Assembly: GCF_000143415.4 (NCBI RefSeq)
Contig: NW_003314400.1
Span: 7,238-71,237, forward strand
DNA: 64,000 nt
Direction of reading: 5' to 3'
From: Selaginella moellendorffii
Lineage: Eukaryota > Streptophyta > Lycopodiopsida > Selaginellales > Selaginellaceae
Below are positions 22,620 to 34,589 of the stretch, piece after piece. Under the pieces are notes generated by a model. It was not told the origin of the DNA and ran no database searches. It worked only from the letters and a program-made list of their open reading frames with translations. How positions within the stretch are numbered: position 1 is the first letter of the stretch; each line of letters begins with the position of its first letter. The position numbers and the translations under genes are program-made.

Positions 22620-22943
22620 AAACGTTTATAGACTTAAATCTATCTTAAATAAAATAAAATCTTTGTCTCTTCTCTTTGTCTGATTTAGAGGAAGTTTTCA
22701 TGCGACAGATAAGATAAGGATATGTGTCTGCTACATTGAATTCTCACCACTAAATTTTACCACAATACAGCCACCTCTTGGACTGTATGGCTCCTATTGC
22801 CAATCATACAATTATTAGTGAAAGACAAGACGTAGAGGAAAGAACAATGTCCAATTCAGCCCATAAGTGCTGGTAATTCAACGATCCATCAAAACTTCCT
22901 CTTTGAAAAGTTTCTTCTTTGTTTCTTGGTTTAATCATCATCC

Positions 22944-24429
22944 ATGGGCTCTCACAAGAAACTTCACGTTGTTCTTATCCCACTTCCAGCACAGGGACAT
23001 GTCATTCCAATAATCTATCTCGCCCGCAAGCTCGCGCTCCTCGGAGTCACTGTGACCATCATCAACGTTGATAGCATCCACGAAACCTTGCAACAATCCT
23101 GGAAGAGCGAGGACAATCCTGTGAGTAATGGCCACGACATTCGCCTCGAGTCCATCTCTATGGACTTGCAAGTTCCCAATGGCTTCGACGAGAAGAACTT
23201 CGACGCGCAGGCCGCCTTCTGCGAGGCCATCTTCCGAATGGAGGATCCACTCGCGGAGCTCTTGTCCCGGATCGATCGAGACGGCCCCAGAGTCGCGTGT
23301 GTCGTCTCGGACTTTTACCATCTCAGTGCTCCACACGCTGCAAAGAAGGCTGGATTGGCTGGAGCGAGCTTTTGGCCGGGAAACGCTACTTGGGCTGCCA
23401 TAGAATTCCACGTTCCAAAGCTCCTGGAGATGGGAGACGTTCCTGTCAAAGGTGAAGCTTTGATTGATCTAGAAGTGTGTTCTAAGAAAACTTGGGATTT
23501 CTATGGTGCCAGCGGGAGATGAAAAGCTGATTTCTTACATCCCTGGAATGGAGATAAGATCGCAAGACATTCCAGTCTTCATGCACGACGGAGAATTCCA
23601 GAAGACCGGGGAAGAACAATCACTGTATCGCTCCAAGAGGATCGCACTGGATTCTTGGTTTCTGATAAACTCTGTCCACGACATCGAGCCGCGAATTTTC
23701 GAAGCGATGAGGGAAGGATTCGGGGAGAATTTCGTGCCGGTTGGACCATTGTTTCCTCTCAAGGGAGAGGCGATCGATTCGACTGGATTGCAAGAGGTAA
23801 ACCTGAGAACTCCGGATGAATCTTGTCTTCCATGGCTAGACGAGCGTGATCGTGGCTCGGTCCTCTATGTTTCGTTTGGAAGCATCTCCTTCATGACTGC
23901 CAAGCAATTCGAGGAGATCGCGCTGGGATTGGAGGCAAGCAAGGTTTCTTTCCTCTGGGTGATACGATCAAACTCTGTTCTTGGCATGGACGAGGAGTTC
24001 TACAAAGGTTTCATGAGCAGGACTGGCGGGAGAGGATTGTTCGTGAGATGGGCGCCGCAGCTAGAGATCTTGCAGCACGAATCAACAGGGGCTTTTCTCA
24101 CTCACTGCGGATGGAACTCCATGCTCGAGAGCTTGGCGTGTGGAGTGCCAATGCTGGGGTGGCCATCTATGTTTGAGCAAAACACGAATGCCAAGCTGGT
24201 GCTGGAAGGCGAGGGCGTGGGAGTGGCATTCTCGAGATCTGGAGGGAAGGATGGATTTGCGCCGAGAGAAGAGGTGGAAGAGAAAGTGAGGGCGATCATG
24301 GAGGGAGAGCAAGGCAGGAGATTGAAAGCCAGGGCGATGGAGATTCGAGAATTGGCTGTCAAGGCCGCTTCTCCCGGAGGTTCTTCTCACACGAACCTCA
24401 AGAAATTCGTGGAGAGCCTTGCCTCGTAA
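22944..24429 (+). pseudogene. UDP-glycosyltransferase (family 1), near-complete with one frame break
   Basis: Family-1 UGTs move sugar from a UDP-sugar to small acceptors in the cytosol. The first frame (22944-23522, 192 codons) carries the N-terminal acceptor domain, with catalytic His19 in PLPAQGHV and probable partner Asp123 in VVSDFY. The second frame (23503-24429) carries the C-terminal donor domain with a complete 44-residue PSPG box at 24049-24180 (WAPQLEIL, THCGWNSMLE, ending in FEQ). The two halves are offset by one base around 23490-23520. The offset is also present in copies 0 and 2, so it may predate duplication. Fused correctly, the protein would be about 490 residues, normal for the family. 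A sequencing error or an unrecognised micro-intron is possible but not supported. Confidence 0.85.
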
Positions 24430-24479
24430 AGAAGATCTTCGCGGGGATACCGATCAAAAACGCTGTCGCGGCAACGATC

Positions 24480-25140
24480 ATGATCGTTGCCTACGGCCAA
24501 GAGGGCGAGGGGGATTCCGCTAAGCAGGTTTTTGATCGTGCCTTGCCCAGAATCTCGTTTGCTGGAACGCGATGCTCACAGCATATGCGCAGGCATTTGC
24601 ATTAATCGAAGCTTCTCTTTGATACCATGCCCGAGAATCTCTTGGACCGCAATGCTACAAAAACAATACCTAGTTTGATAGATGCCGAGAATGTTTTTGC
24701 AACTAAATGGAATTTAGCAACCTGGACTGCTATGGGTCATGCAAATGCCCAAGCCAGGAATACGGAAAAGGCGAGGACACGATGTTAGAGAAAAATCTAG
24801 TGTTGTGGAACTCTCTCATTGCAGGATTTGCTCACAATGGATCTATCGAGAAGGCGGAGAAGCTCTTTCTCGAGATGAGTGGGATCTCATGTCTGTGAAT
24901 GAATCTCTACTCATGGCAATGTCAATTGAGTGCAAGTTATTTTGGATTCCACTCCTTTGGTGAGCACCATGCTCTAGAACACAATCCTGATGGCCTACGG
25001 TGACAATGATTGCATCATCGAGGCCAAGACCATCTTTGATTATGAGGTGGAGCAGTGGAATCTCATGTTGTGGAACTCAATGATCTTGGCAGTTGAGTGG
25101 CAATCATAATGTAGCCTAGCAGCTGTTCAATGTGATGCTC
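24480..25140 (+). pseudogene. PPR protein relic downstream of the UGT
   Basis: Plus-strand frames show AKQVFDRALPRISF, LLFDTMPENLLDRN and EKNLVLWNSLIAGFAHNG followed by SIEKAEKLFLEM. These are PLS-type PPR motifs with broken frames between them. A further weak WNSMI occurs near 25075. No start codon or editing-type tail domain is present. Confidence 0.75.
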
Positions 25141-27180
25141 AAATGAGATATGGTATTTTGCAACTCAATCCTTACGCAATAAGATCTAAGTATCCCAAGA
25201 CTTGATTATAAAGGAGATTTAATATACAATTTATTAAGATTTAAATATAGAAAGAAAGAGCTTATAAATAAGAGTGTACCCATTAAATACTGAAAAAAAT
25301 AGCCCATAAATAAAAGTGCATCCAATCCTTTTAGTTATTTATAATAACTTCTTTCTATCATCAATTCCTTTTATGCCTCATTTTATATTGGGATTGTGGG
25401 GAAGACTCATACCATATATTTAGGAAAACTTCCAAAGCCTCCAACTTTAGAAATTCTAGATGACTATAATCTACGAAATAGATGTAATTAATCACGACAC
25501 CATTTTATGGGTAATAGAGTTAAAATAGGACTTATATTGCTAATAGAGTTTAAAATCAATACCCAAGAAACATGTAATAAATTTGCTCATTCACAAAGTT
25601 GGGTATGATGTTAGTGAAATTATCATACCTAGGCAAAATGTATCTTATATATTTACTATTATGAAACCTATCATGCATGTTTTTGTAGAAAGTATGGTAA
25701 GCCCACATCATAACCTAGAAAATAAATAATTTAGAAGTTTTATAAAATATAAAATACCTCACATGGAGAGAATGATTTAAAATGAACTTTCATTGCACGG
25801 GTTATTTAGCAGAAGGAAAATGATATGGCTAGCTTCAAGTGGAAGTGTTTTTGACAAAAGGAATGTATCATGCATGTTGTCATTGGTCTAATTCTCAACT
25901 TTCCCATTAATATATGAAAAACTATCTAGAAAGTTGAAGAAAATGAAGTTTGAGCAAAGTTTTTTATATTTTTCAACATGAACAGTTAAACTAGTGTTAT
26001 ATATTTATATTCATGTTATTTTCATGAAAGATGTTAACAATCTCCTATAAGAGCCACTAAAGACACCTATAGTGCTTTGGTGTGCTATCAGGGAAACAAA
26101 GCAAATCTATAAAAATGCTAAGTGAATGAAAAAACAATAAATAAAATGTTATTATTATATAGTATATTATTAATGAGAGTTCCTCTAACTCTTCATCATG
26201 AGCATTTCGTCAAACATGAATGAAACCACTATAAAAAATCATTGTTATAAAACACATAAGTCCCCTTTTAGTTTAGTTTTAAAATTGATATAATATTTTT
26301 TGAACTTTTCGATTATTGTCATTTATTGGTGGAACTTGTTCCAGATTTTAACCATCTAGTGGTGGAACTAAATTGTTTGATAGTGGAATATAGGCCTCAT
26401 TTAGAACTTCCTTATCCTCCTTTTCATCATTATTGACATCACCATCATTACCAGTATTAATAACTTCTTCCTAATCTAATGTAGAGGTATCTTTCCCAAG
26501 GCATTTTAATTCCCAAACACAATCTATCTTTCATGCCTTTTAAACTCTTATAGATATATTCTTCCATCCTTTATACCCTTTGCAACAAGTCAAGTGTAAA
26601 TTGGTGTCTCAAATGGCACACCTTTATATTGAAGAAAATAATATATTTAGAAAAGATCCTAGAAATTTTATTATACTTTTAAACTATATGTCATATGAAA
26701 TAAAGCTGGCTATAGTGGCAATTATAAGTTGTTTTACTTCTGGACTTATTTAGCAACCACCCCTTTGTGATCCCTTCCAAATATGCACTGACACATGTGT
26801 CAAAGAATATGAAAATGATATCTAGATCATCATTAATGTGTAGTGTCAAAAACTTCTCATTTTCACCTATAATTTGTGTGATGTAGAAAGTTCTTCTCAA
26901 CTACTTCTAGTACTCATTCTTGTAATATACATTATTTATAATGATTTATCATAGGATAACCACAGAGTGGAACCTTAACCCTTAAATATATATGGAGTGG
27001 GATTTGAGTTTGAAGGCCTTGGGCCACTAAACAAAGGGACAAAATCAAATTCCTAAGCATATAGCCAAAGAGCAAAAGAATTACGGCATAGAATAATTCT
27101 AAAATGTACAATCAAAGAACAAAGGAACAAAAGTATAGAGCAATTTATAAGCATACAACCAAGGAACTAAAGAACATGAA
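25141..27180. other. AT-rich DNA, no gene recognised
   Basis: About 25185-25330 loosely resembles TRIM LTR sequence (TATCCCAAGACTT, AATAAGAGTGTACC). 26940-27130 matches the dispersed repeat at 1080-1380. Nothing else can be supported. Confidence 0.4.
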
Positions 27181-27775
27181 TATGGAGTGATATATTTAAA
27201 TAATTTATAAACTTCTGAATTTGAACTTCTCGAAAGGTCATATAACCCATAGATCAACTTATAAGCGAACAACCAAGGAATGAAAGAACATGAATATAAA
27301 GTGATATATTTGAATAATCTGTAAACTCTTGAATTTGAACTTCCCGGGAGGCCACCTAACCCAGTATTATTCAAACCCAAGGATGCTTAACCCCAAATAT
27401 CCCAAGTTCACGCCCTCATAAATAGAAGCTGAGAGCTACAACTCTTCTGAGAGCTCCACTCTCTTGACACCCTACCCCTTGGGGGAGCAAATTAGACCAG
27501 CCAGATGTCAATCAATATATTGTGTGATTTCCTTAACCAACCAACAGAGTCGGACCCGAAACCGCTATAATACTAAATATAAGCTTCTGAATTTGGACTT
27601 CTCGGGAGGTCACCCATCCCAATACTATTCAAACCTAAGAACGTTTAACTCCGAATATCCCAAGACCTTTAACCAATTGGAAAAGGGGGTGCACTTTTGT
27701 TCATGGGCCCTTTCCCTTTATATTTGAACCTCTATGGATCGTCTCTTGAGTTGTTCTATTTAGTTGCTTATATAA
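27181..27775 (-). mobile_element. Degenerate TRIM copies
   Basis: A truncated LTR starts at about 27319 (TGTAAACTCTTGAATTTG...TATCCCAAG) and jumps straight into the TRIM interior (TTCACGCCCTC, GAAGCTGAGAGCT, CAACAGAGTCGGACCCGA). A second LTR follows at about 27580-27775. A smaller piece of a further LTR lies at 27205-27255. Sequence decay is strong and no target duplication is visible. Confidence 0.75.
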
Positions 27776-27847
27776 TCTTAGAGCATTTAAGCTAAGACTA
27801 ATATGTAAATCAAAGCTAAATTTATGAGATTTGAAAAAAAAATTTAA

Positions 27848-28055
27848 CACTTTATAAGCTCATAAATTTGGATTTCTCATCAAGAGGTCACCCAACTTAG
27901 TATTATTCAAACCCAAGGATGCTTAACCTCAAACATCCCAAAACCCTTAACTGATTGAAAAAGAAGTGCACTTTTATTAATAAGCCCTTTTCTTTTTATA
28001 TTTGAACTTTATAGATTGTTTCTTAAATCATTATTTTTTTCGTTGCTTATAACTT
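27848..28055 (-). mobile_element. Solo TRIM LTR, decayed
   Basis: About 205 bp matching the minus-oriented TRIM LTR throughout (CACCCAACTTAGTATTATTC, ACCCTTAACTGATTG, CGTTGCTTATA) with many substitutions. No partner or interior is adjacent. Confidence 0.7.
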
Positions 28056-29687
28056 CCTTCCACACATTCACCAAAAACCTCTATAGCAAGTATTGAAAAT
28101 AATTACTACTTTTTTTGCCACCACTCAAATAATGCTTAGTAGTGGTGTTTGTCCACCACTTCCAACCATTTCCTATCTTGTAATTTAAATTTGGTGCTTT
28201 GTTTGGTGGCTATTTCTAAAAAATTGTTATAATTGTAGTCATTGCAATTCAAAAAATAGGAATCTTCTTGATTTTACTATGTTTAGTTTGTTATTAATAC
28301 ACTTGCATCAAGTTCACCTTATATAATGGTTTATTTAACATGTGTTAAGTAAAAATAAATGGTGTTAGACTTTAATTTTTTTTTAGCCTGAAGCTTGAAT
28401 AGTACGTTTTCTATGAGTATCAATCAATATGTGAGTTGGAAATCTTACTTTGCTAGAAATCTTTCATTTTGATACATTTAATTTTATTTCTACTCGAAGA
28501 TCCTTATATTGGTTCATGAAGGCACTTGAAAACCATACCTTCTTACCCCTACCTATTTTTATTATTAGAATCTAAAGGAATCATGTTTTAGAGAAAGTTG
28601 TAAAGGAATGTTACTAAGCTTCTATGGCTCAAGAGAAAGAATAAAATGGGACAACCAATAGTTAATTTATACTTATTTTCAATAGGTAAAGATGTGATGC
28701 TAACCTAAAGAAGTGGTGGAAAATTTTTTTCTCCAAAAAAGATATGAATTCATTGTGAAAAAGCCATTTCCTTTTTCACAATGTATCTTTGTAATTAAAT
28801 GTTTGGTGTCACAAATTTTTGCACAAATTCAAGTTGCTCATTTTGCTATAGCTGATGGAGCTCAAATGGTATTGGTAGATAATTATGGCAAGCCCCTTCA
28901 AATAAAAAATACTTCTATTGAAAACTCTTTTATGAGAAGAATTTGCCAAATTTGCTTTTTAGTTATAAAAGTTTATAAATAATGAACATAAAATTAATCT
29001 AAATGCATGTGAAATATTTTATTTTTGCTAGCTTAGAAAAACCAATTCTAGTGCTTAATAAATAAATATGCAAAATTTATTAAGCAATGGAATTGGCTTT
29101 TATAAGCTAGCAGAGATGACTAGAGAAGCTTTATCATGATTTGAGTATATATTGAATGACTTCTTCTTCACAAAATTTTGTATCTATTATACTAAATAAA
29201 AAATCAATTAGGATGAGATGACCAAATTTCTTGGCATAACTCAATTATTGGTATTTGTAGCCCATAACATCAACTAAGAAGCCTTGTCCTTTAACAAAGT
29301 TCAAGCTTGAAGTTTGGTAGAATTAGAATAAGTTGCTTCATCAAAGAAATAGTGTGGCTTATTAGCTTAATAAAGTAACTACAGCATAATCACCTTTTAG
29401 TAATGCTTGACAACTATGCAAATATGTATAAAACTTCTCAAAACCCCAAATTGTTGCTAAACACTACTACTCTATTCTAGAGTAGTTCACTTCCACTGGT
29501 TTTAAAGTACAGATGTATGCAATGCAATGGTACTGACCAGGCATACTCAGGATTTTTTGCATTAATACACCACCAAGATCAATATCAAAAACATTCACAC
29601 ACAAAATGAAAGGTTAAGTATAGTCATGATATACCAAAATTGGGGGAGTTATCAACAATTATTAATACCCACTTTTAATCCACAGAC
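28056..29687. other. AT-rich DNA with one hairpin, no gene recognised
   Basis: The 89-codon open stretch at 28713-28982 has no recognisable motif. The only structural feature is an inverted repeat at 29027-29111. Confidence 0.4.
29027..29111. repeat. Hairpin-forming inverted repeat, arms about 36 bp
   Basis: The left arm reads GCTAGCTTAG...ACCAATT...TGCTTAATAAA. The right arm reads TTTATTAAGCA...AATTGG...TAAGCTAGC. The loop is short. This has the size of a small foldback or MITE-like element, or of a microRNA-like hairpin; no further evidence favours either. Confidence 0.7.
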
Positions 29688-29710
29688 TGTAAGTGACTAA
29701 ATTTTCCATT

Positions 29711-29734
29711 AAGCTTTATTTCGTTAAAGTGGGA
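29711..29734 (+). repeat. Left terminal inverted repeat
   Basis: AAGCTTTATTTCGTTAAAG followed by TGGGA. It matches the reverse complement of 43420-43443 except at one transition. Confidence 0.88.
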
Positions 29735-30370
29735 TTTATTCAGTAAAATGGGACTAGGTACAAATTTTCAAGTATTTAAAAATGACGTGAAATTATATGT
29801 TTTTTGTCCAGGGGCTAGACATATCTGGGGCATGGTGACTAGCGCGGTGACCTTATGTCCAGACTGTGTCCATCTAGTTGTATAATAAATCTCATTGTTA
29901 AGGTGAACAAGCTGAATCTGAAGCTAAAGAAGAGCGATGGCATGCGCGCACACACTATTTGTTTGTTCATTGAGCGTGTGGTGAGCTTTCCAAGATGAAC
30001 ATCATTCCTATTAGCCAGACATATAGCTTAATGGTGAGAACATTTAGATATTATTCAATGTTATCTTTTTCTAACAAATCTAATTGTGAAGGTGTAGCAA
30101 GAGGCATTGCTAGTCTGGAGAAGTCATTTAACTCATTTGACCCTTAGTGTATTTTCATGAAACTAAATAACATTCATATTATTAAGAAATTTCTCTAGTA
30201 CCTTTTTTTAACGACATAGAGGCTTGCATTTCTTTCAAAGGTGATTTAGTAAAAGGCCTGAGGGCACATGCCATTCTATTTCTCAGACCGGTATTAAGAT
30301 ATACTAGTGCAAAGGGAAAAAGGTATTTGGTGATCAAGTAAATGGCATGAGGGCACACGCCATTATAAGC
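29735..30370. other. Left subterminal region of the transposon
   Basis: No gene recognised. It includes GTGAACAAGCTGAATCTGAA at about 29902, a plus-strand relative of the last transposase exon (31269-31303), and palindrome copies near 30268 and 30344. Confidence 0.5.
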
Positions 30371-30628
30371 CTAAGCGCTAGTGGACACCTCCTTTTTGGT
30401 ACTCTCAGCGGTACTCTCATCCTTCTCCGGGTCAGTTGTTTTGCTTTGGATTGTTGTCTCTGACGTTACTGGGGCGTTCTCGATAGTTGTTAATGTTGCC
30501 GTTTGTTCAGAAAAATGATCACCTGGAGTATAGTACGGGGAGTTTGGAAGACTTATATATTCTACATCTTCACCTATCTCCTTCTTCGTCTCCTTTTCTG
30601 CCTCACTTACAGATTTTGTGCTTGCCAT
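30371..30628 (-). CDS. Small acidic Ser/Thr-rich protein, hypothetical
   Basis: An 85-residue open frame from the ATG at 30626-30628, rich in Ser, Thr, Glu and Lys (SEAEKETKKEIGEDVEYIS, then ESTKKEVSTSA). I do not recognise it. The upstream sequence TTTTAG|GGTGAAG resembles an acceptor, and GGTGAA openings occur repeatedly in this part of the transposon. It may therefore be an alternative last exon of the transposase gene and not a separate gene. It has no predicted membrane or signal segment. Confidence 0.35.
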   Translation of the reverse strand: MASTKSVSEAEKETKKEIGEDVEYISLPNSPYYTPGDHFSEQTATLTTIENAPVTSETTIQSKTTDPEKDESTAESTKKEVSTSA

Positions 30629-31268
30629 GAGAACGCTCTTCACCCTAAAATATGGAGTTCGTTGTGTTATAAAAGGAAACCAACACACACGCTACAAGGG
30701 AATGATGGTACATAAAGCACGTAAGCCCACAATATGGGTTTATGTGCCATTAATATGGGCCACACGCCATATTATTAGATTTATGCACGTGTGATTGGTA
30801 AATGCATATGTCACATCATCTTTGTTTTACCTCACACACTATATCAGGCCTAATGAACCATATCACATGTGCGCACATGCTATATATATGGAGAAGTATT
30901 ATGCAAGGATAGAAAAATTTAATGCATGATTGTGGAGAGCAATGGCATGAAGCCACATGCTAAATAACATTTTAGAGAAAGAATTAAAATAAAAACATGC
31001 AAACAGTACTGAGTGGACCAAGACTTAGAAGTGCACAATTGAATGAGGTATTTCTAATAAATATTTCACTCACCTCATATAGGAATGGCTACCACTCTCA
31101 AATGGCGTATCACCTCATGCCATCACCTCGCAATTTGTTATAACAATCCGATGAATTCATATTCGGCTTGTTCACCTTAAACTTTAAGTAAGATTTGCTA
31201 GAACAACTAAGAATTTATACTTGTTATTTGTATCATCTCACCTAGGAATGGCGTAAGGCCACATGCCA

Positions 31269-34200
31269 TCACGCCTCCTCTGATTCAGATTCGGATTGTT
31301 CACCTTGAAATAAAATACATTAGAAACTTAGTAAAGGAATATTAATGAATCTCACCTTGAACCCGGGTTATGAATGCTCTTGCTGCATCTCTTGCATGGT
31401 CTGGCAAGGTGATGGTGGCACTCTGCTTCCGCATCCAACCATGCACAACATTATCCACCGATATGCTCATGCTAGGATCCCTTGGATTTAGCACCCATCT
31501 CTTTTCTAGGCAATCCTTCGTATATCCGGAACTTGGCTTGAACCACTCCACAGTTACATTGAAGGAGTTAGTTTCCGCGTCCTCCTCTGCATCAGTGATG
31601 CAGCGCCCCACCCATATCATTTGTTTTTTATTACTGGGTCTGACAAGCACGACCATTCCTTTGCAGACCTGTACTGGATTGAATGCTGAATCCGGCTTCT
31701 TGTTCCTCGGCCCACAATAGTGATCCTCAACATCGTTATCAATCACTGCATTTCCAGAGGACATTGTTCCGCTACTATCTGGTGCTCTGGGTTCTGGCCA
31801 AAAGGACTCTTCCAATTCTTCATATACAACCGGCCCATTTTGGATAGCAGATATAATCTTCTCCCAGTATTCGAGCAAAGGCTTGCACCTCTGAAAATAA
31901 GATTCTCCACCAAACACCAACCCCCTCTTCCAGAAGGCAATATGCTGTCTAATCCCGGCCACTATACTTTCCTGGTCTTTGAGTCCATCCGGGTGCATCG
32001 GCCGTGGGGAACCTTGAGGAATCATAGGTTCCCCAGTTATGGGATCTCTCTTGAAGAGTTCAATGCCGTCCACTGGCAGCCACACTGTGTCCCATTCTCT
32101 CATCTTGTACCTCATCACTGGAGCACCGTCACGCATGCTGAAATGAAACTGAAGAGGCTTGGAGTGGCCAATCAGCATTTCGGATCCGTCCTTGATGTAG
32201 CCTCTTACAAACCCCTTAAAGTCTGGAACCTCTGTCAGAAGTGCAGCTTCAACAATGCCTTTGATGCAATTTTGGAATTCATCGTAGAGTTGTGGGAGGG
32301 TGAGGACATTGGATCGCCGGAGGGACTCTGCCAGGTGACTGAACATGGCATCGACGTCTTCATGAGTGTGCCCAACCATGAGAAAGCCAAGTGTAACCGT
32401 TTCAAATATGCCTTTGGCAACAAGCATCGCCAAGTACGCGAAGACGTACATGTTTTTGTTCTCACTGCCAGCATTGTCTGTTTGGAGTAGAAGATGGGGT
32501 GGAAGGCCACATCGGCCGCAAGAACTTCCTTGAGATTCTGCTTCGTTTGGATGAGGCTGTGCATTCACCGGGCGACCAGCCTCGTCGGAATGGCATGAGG
32601 CCTCACGTGATAACCCTACAATCTGACGGCCAACATATTCACTGGGATGGCATGGGGCCCCACGCGATACTGCAAGCCTTTGCTCCTCCTCCAACTAAAC
32701 CCTGTATGGGGTTCGATCGACAAGGGCCTTATGCAAGGGTTGGCCGTTCAGCTCAGTCTGCGCACTTTGCAGAGACCTTAAGTGTTTTGCTAGGGACGCA
32801 ATCATCATGTTTGCACCCCCGCCACCCCATAGAGGTACAAAGAAGTTCCCATAGTTCTGGGCACCATGCCCATGAGCGATTATGCCAAACAGAGACACAG
32901 GCAGCTGCATGGATGAAGAGATTGCCTTGGGGGCAGGATTGAGTTGAGGTAAGCACGTCTTTTTCTGGTCCATTTTGTCGTGGATGATGCAGAGGTAAGA
33001 GTCAGGTCTCTCCATGGAGAGAATCCTGTTATGATAATATGCAGTCCTGCAGCTTCTCTGCTCGATGTTGTGGTCGAGCCGCCTTCTAACCAACATCTCT
33101 CGCTCTTGAGCGCTACAAGAATTCTTCGACAAAGCCATTTTGATAGCAGTGCACTCGTCACACTTTGAAAAGCTGGAGTACTTTCTTATACTCACATCCC
33201 TGAACCTGTTGCTCCACAATCTACTAAATCTAGATTGGCTCAGCTTCTTGTAGCCATTACTCTGGAGTTCCCGATTCACATCTTCCAATATGGCCCCCTT
33301 GGTATACATGGAAGGGAGAACTCGTTGGGTGTCTCGTGTTCCATCTTCCAAGAGGCGGGTTTTATGTGGTTGCTGCTCGCTACATGTCTCGACAAACCTC
33401 TTGAAGATTGCCTCTCCATATACAACATGACCCCTGGTTTTGTGCGTACCGTCGTTCCCATGGACTGCCTGTTGAACCCTTTGTTCCTCGAACTCAGTTT
33501 TGATTCTGTAGAATGTGGTTCGAGGGACTCCATAAATGATTCTCCATGCCTTCATGCAGACCAAACCCCTCTGGAAGACCATGCCCCCCACCTGATGTTC
33601 TGAAGCATCAACAGATGACCGTAATGCCTCATACACAAAATTGCGAGCTGCCTTCCAGGACAATGTCTTGTATCTTGCTCTCTCCTCTTCAATAGCATCC
33701 CAATCAGCATGTTGACAGCACCTCCTCTTGCAACAAGCAACTGTCGAGACCATTCGAACCTCCATCGCCATTTTCTGCCTTTTCGGTTCGTTGCTCAGAT
33801 CCCTTTGGCTGCGCTTTAGGAAGGTGTACTTTCTTTTCCCATGAAGAGATGTTCTGTCATCAGTTGTAGTGGTGTTTGATTGTGAATCCTTCACATTCTC
33901 AAACACTAAGTGCCTCAATTTCCACCGCACAATGCTTCCAATAGTCAGACTGTTTTCTTCTGTGTCAACAACCTCTAAAATCGCAACTCCAATATCATCC
34001 CAGCCCAATTCTTGATTAGCAACCGCATCTCTTGGATCGACAACTGTGGCTAAGCCCTCAGCTACCACCTCCCCCTCGGGGTTGTTTAGAAACACCTTCG
34101 CCTGAATCCATGTAACACGGTTCTTAAGATCCACGGAGGGAACATGCGTCGCACTTGCGCTGTCCCCAACATCTGCTTTCTTCTAAAGATTTTTCAAGGC

Positions 34201-34410
34201 AACAACAACATTTACCCCGACGACCATCTCTCCTCGTTCAATAGCGACCACATTCCCATCGAAGACAGTCTCTACTGATACAGCAGCATTGCCTTCCCTA
34301 AGCCTTTGACAGTGTATAACAAAGTTCCGATCCATAGACACAAGGGTCCCTTTTGCAACTCTCTTCCCACCATTCAAAATGTAAACCTTTTCCCCAACCC
34401 TGAAGGCCAT
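31269..34410 (-). pseudogene. Putative transposase, DUF7869-like, three exons with one nonsense codon
   Basis: Proposed exons: 34410-32701, 32556-31356, 31303-31269. They total 2946 bases, 982 codons in one frame with GT-AG introns. An N-terminal basic, beta-rich region is followed by Cys clusters (CCKRRCCQH at about 226-234, CDEC at 417-420). Then come three blocks typical of DUF7869-type proteins: HDKMDQKKTCLP (Asp478), LQTDNAGSENKN (Asp597) and VGHTHEDVD (632-639). These are plausible RNase H-fold DDE/D catalytic elements. A long C-terminal region ends in an acidic tail (SESESEEA). A TAG at 34183-34185 (codon 76) interrupts the frame. Intron 1 contains two of the element's palindromes. The DUF7869 name is from memory of the family, not a search. 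Confidence 0.75.
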
Positions 34411-34564
34411 TCTGAAAGTGCAGAAAAGAAGTTAAGACCATACAAAAAATGATTAGAGAATGGCCTAAATCATAACATACCAAACAACCTCAATAGCATG
34501 AGGCCACATGCCATTATTCAAACATGCTATTGACACCCACGTGAAATTTCGCATTCACAAAATT

Positions 34565-34582
34565 GGCATGAGGCCTCATGCC
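34565..34582. repeat. Dispersed palindrome, perfect core copy
   Basis: GGCATGAGGCCTCATGCC is an 18-bp perfect palindrome. Variants occur about 25-30 times between the TIRs. Examples: 31102, 31240, 32590, 32649, 34494, 34601, 34759, 34856, 36386, 37498, 37575, 37635, 38912, 40389, 40528, 41884, 41959, 43036. The commonest form is ATGGC(A/G)TG..GGCC..CA(C/T)GCCAT. I saw no copy outside 29711-43443. Confidence 0.9.
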
Positions 34583-34589
34583 ATTAGTG

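Noticed and set aside
28713-28982. 89-residue plus-strand frame in AT-rich DNA
   Set aside because: No motif, AT-rich codons and no neighbouring coding signal; consistent with chance.
29693-29720. TIR extending outward to TAAGTGACTAAA
   Set aside because: Similarity outside 29711 comes from the two halves of the split LTR, as shown by the intact LTR at 13901-15626.
34090-34200. Intron in place of the TAG at 34183 in the transposase
   Set aside because: The frame on both sides is continuous and no convincing GT-AG pair removes the stop without also shifting the frame. A nonsense mutation is simpler.
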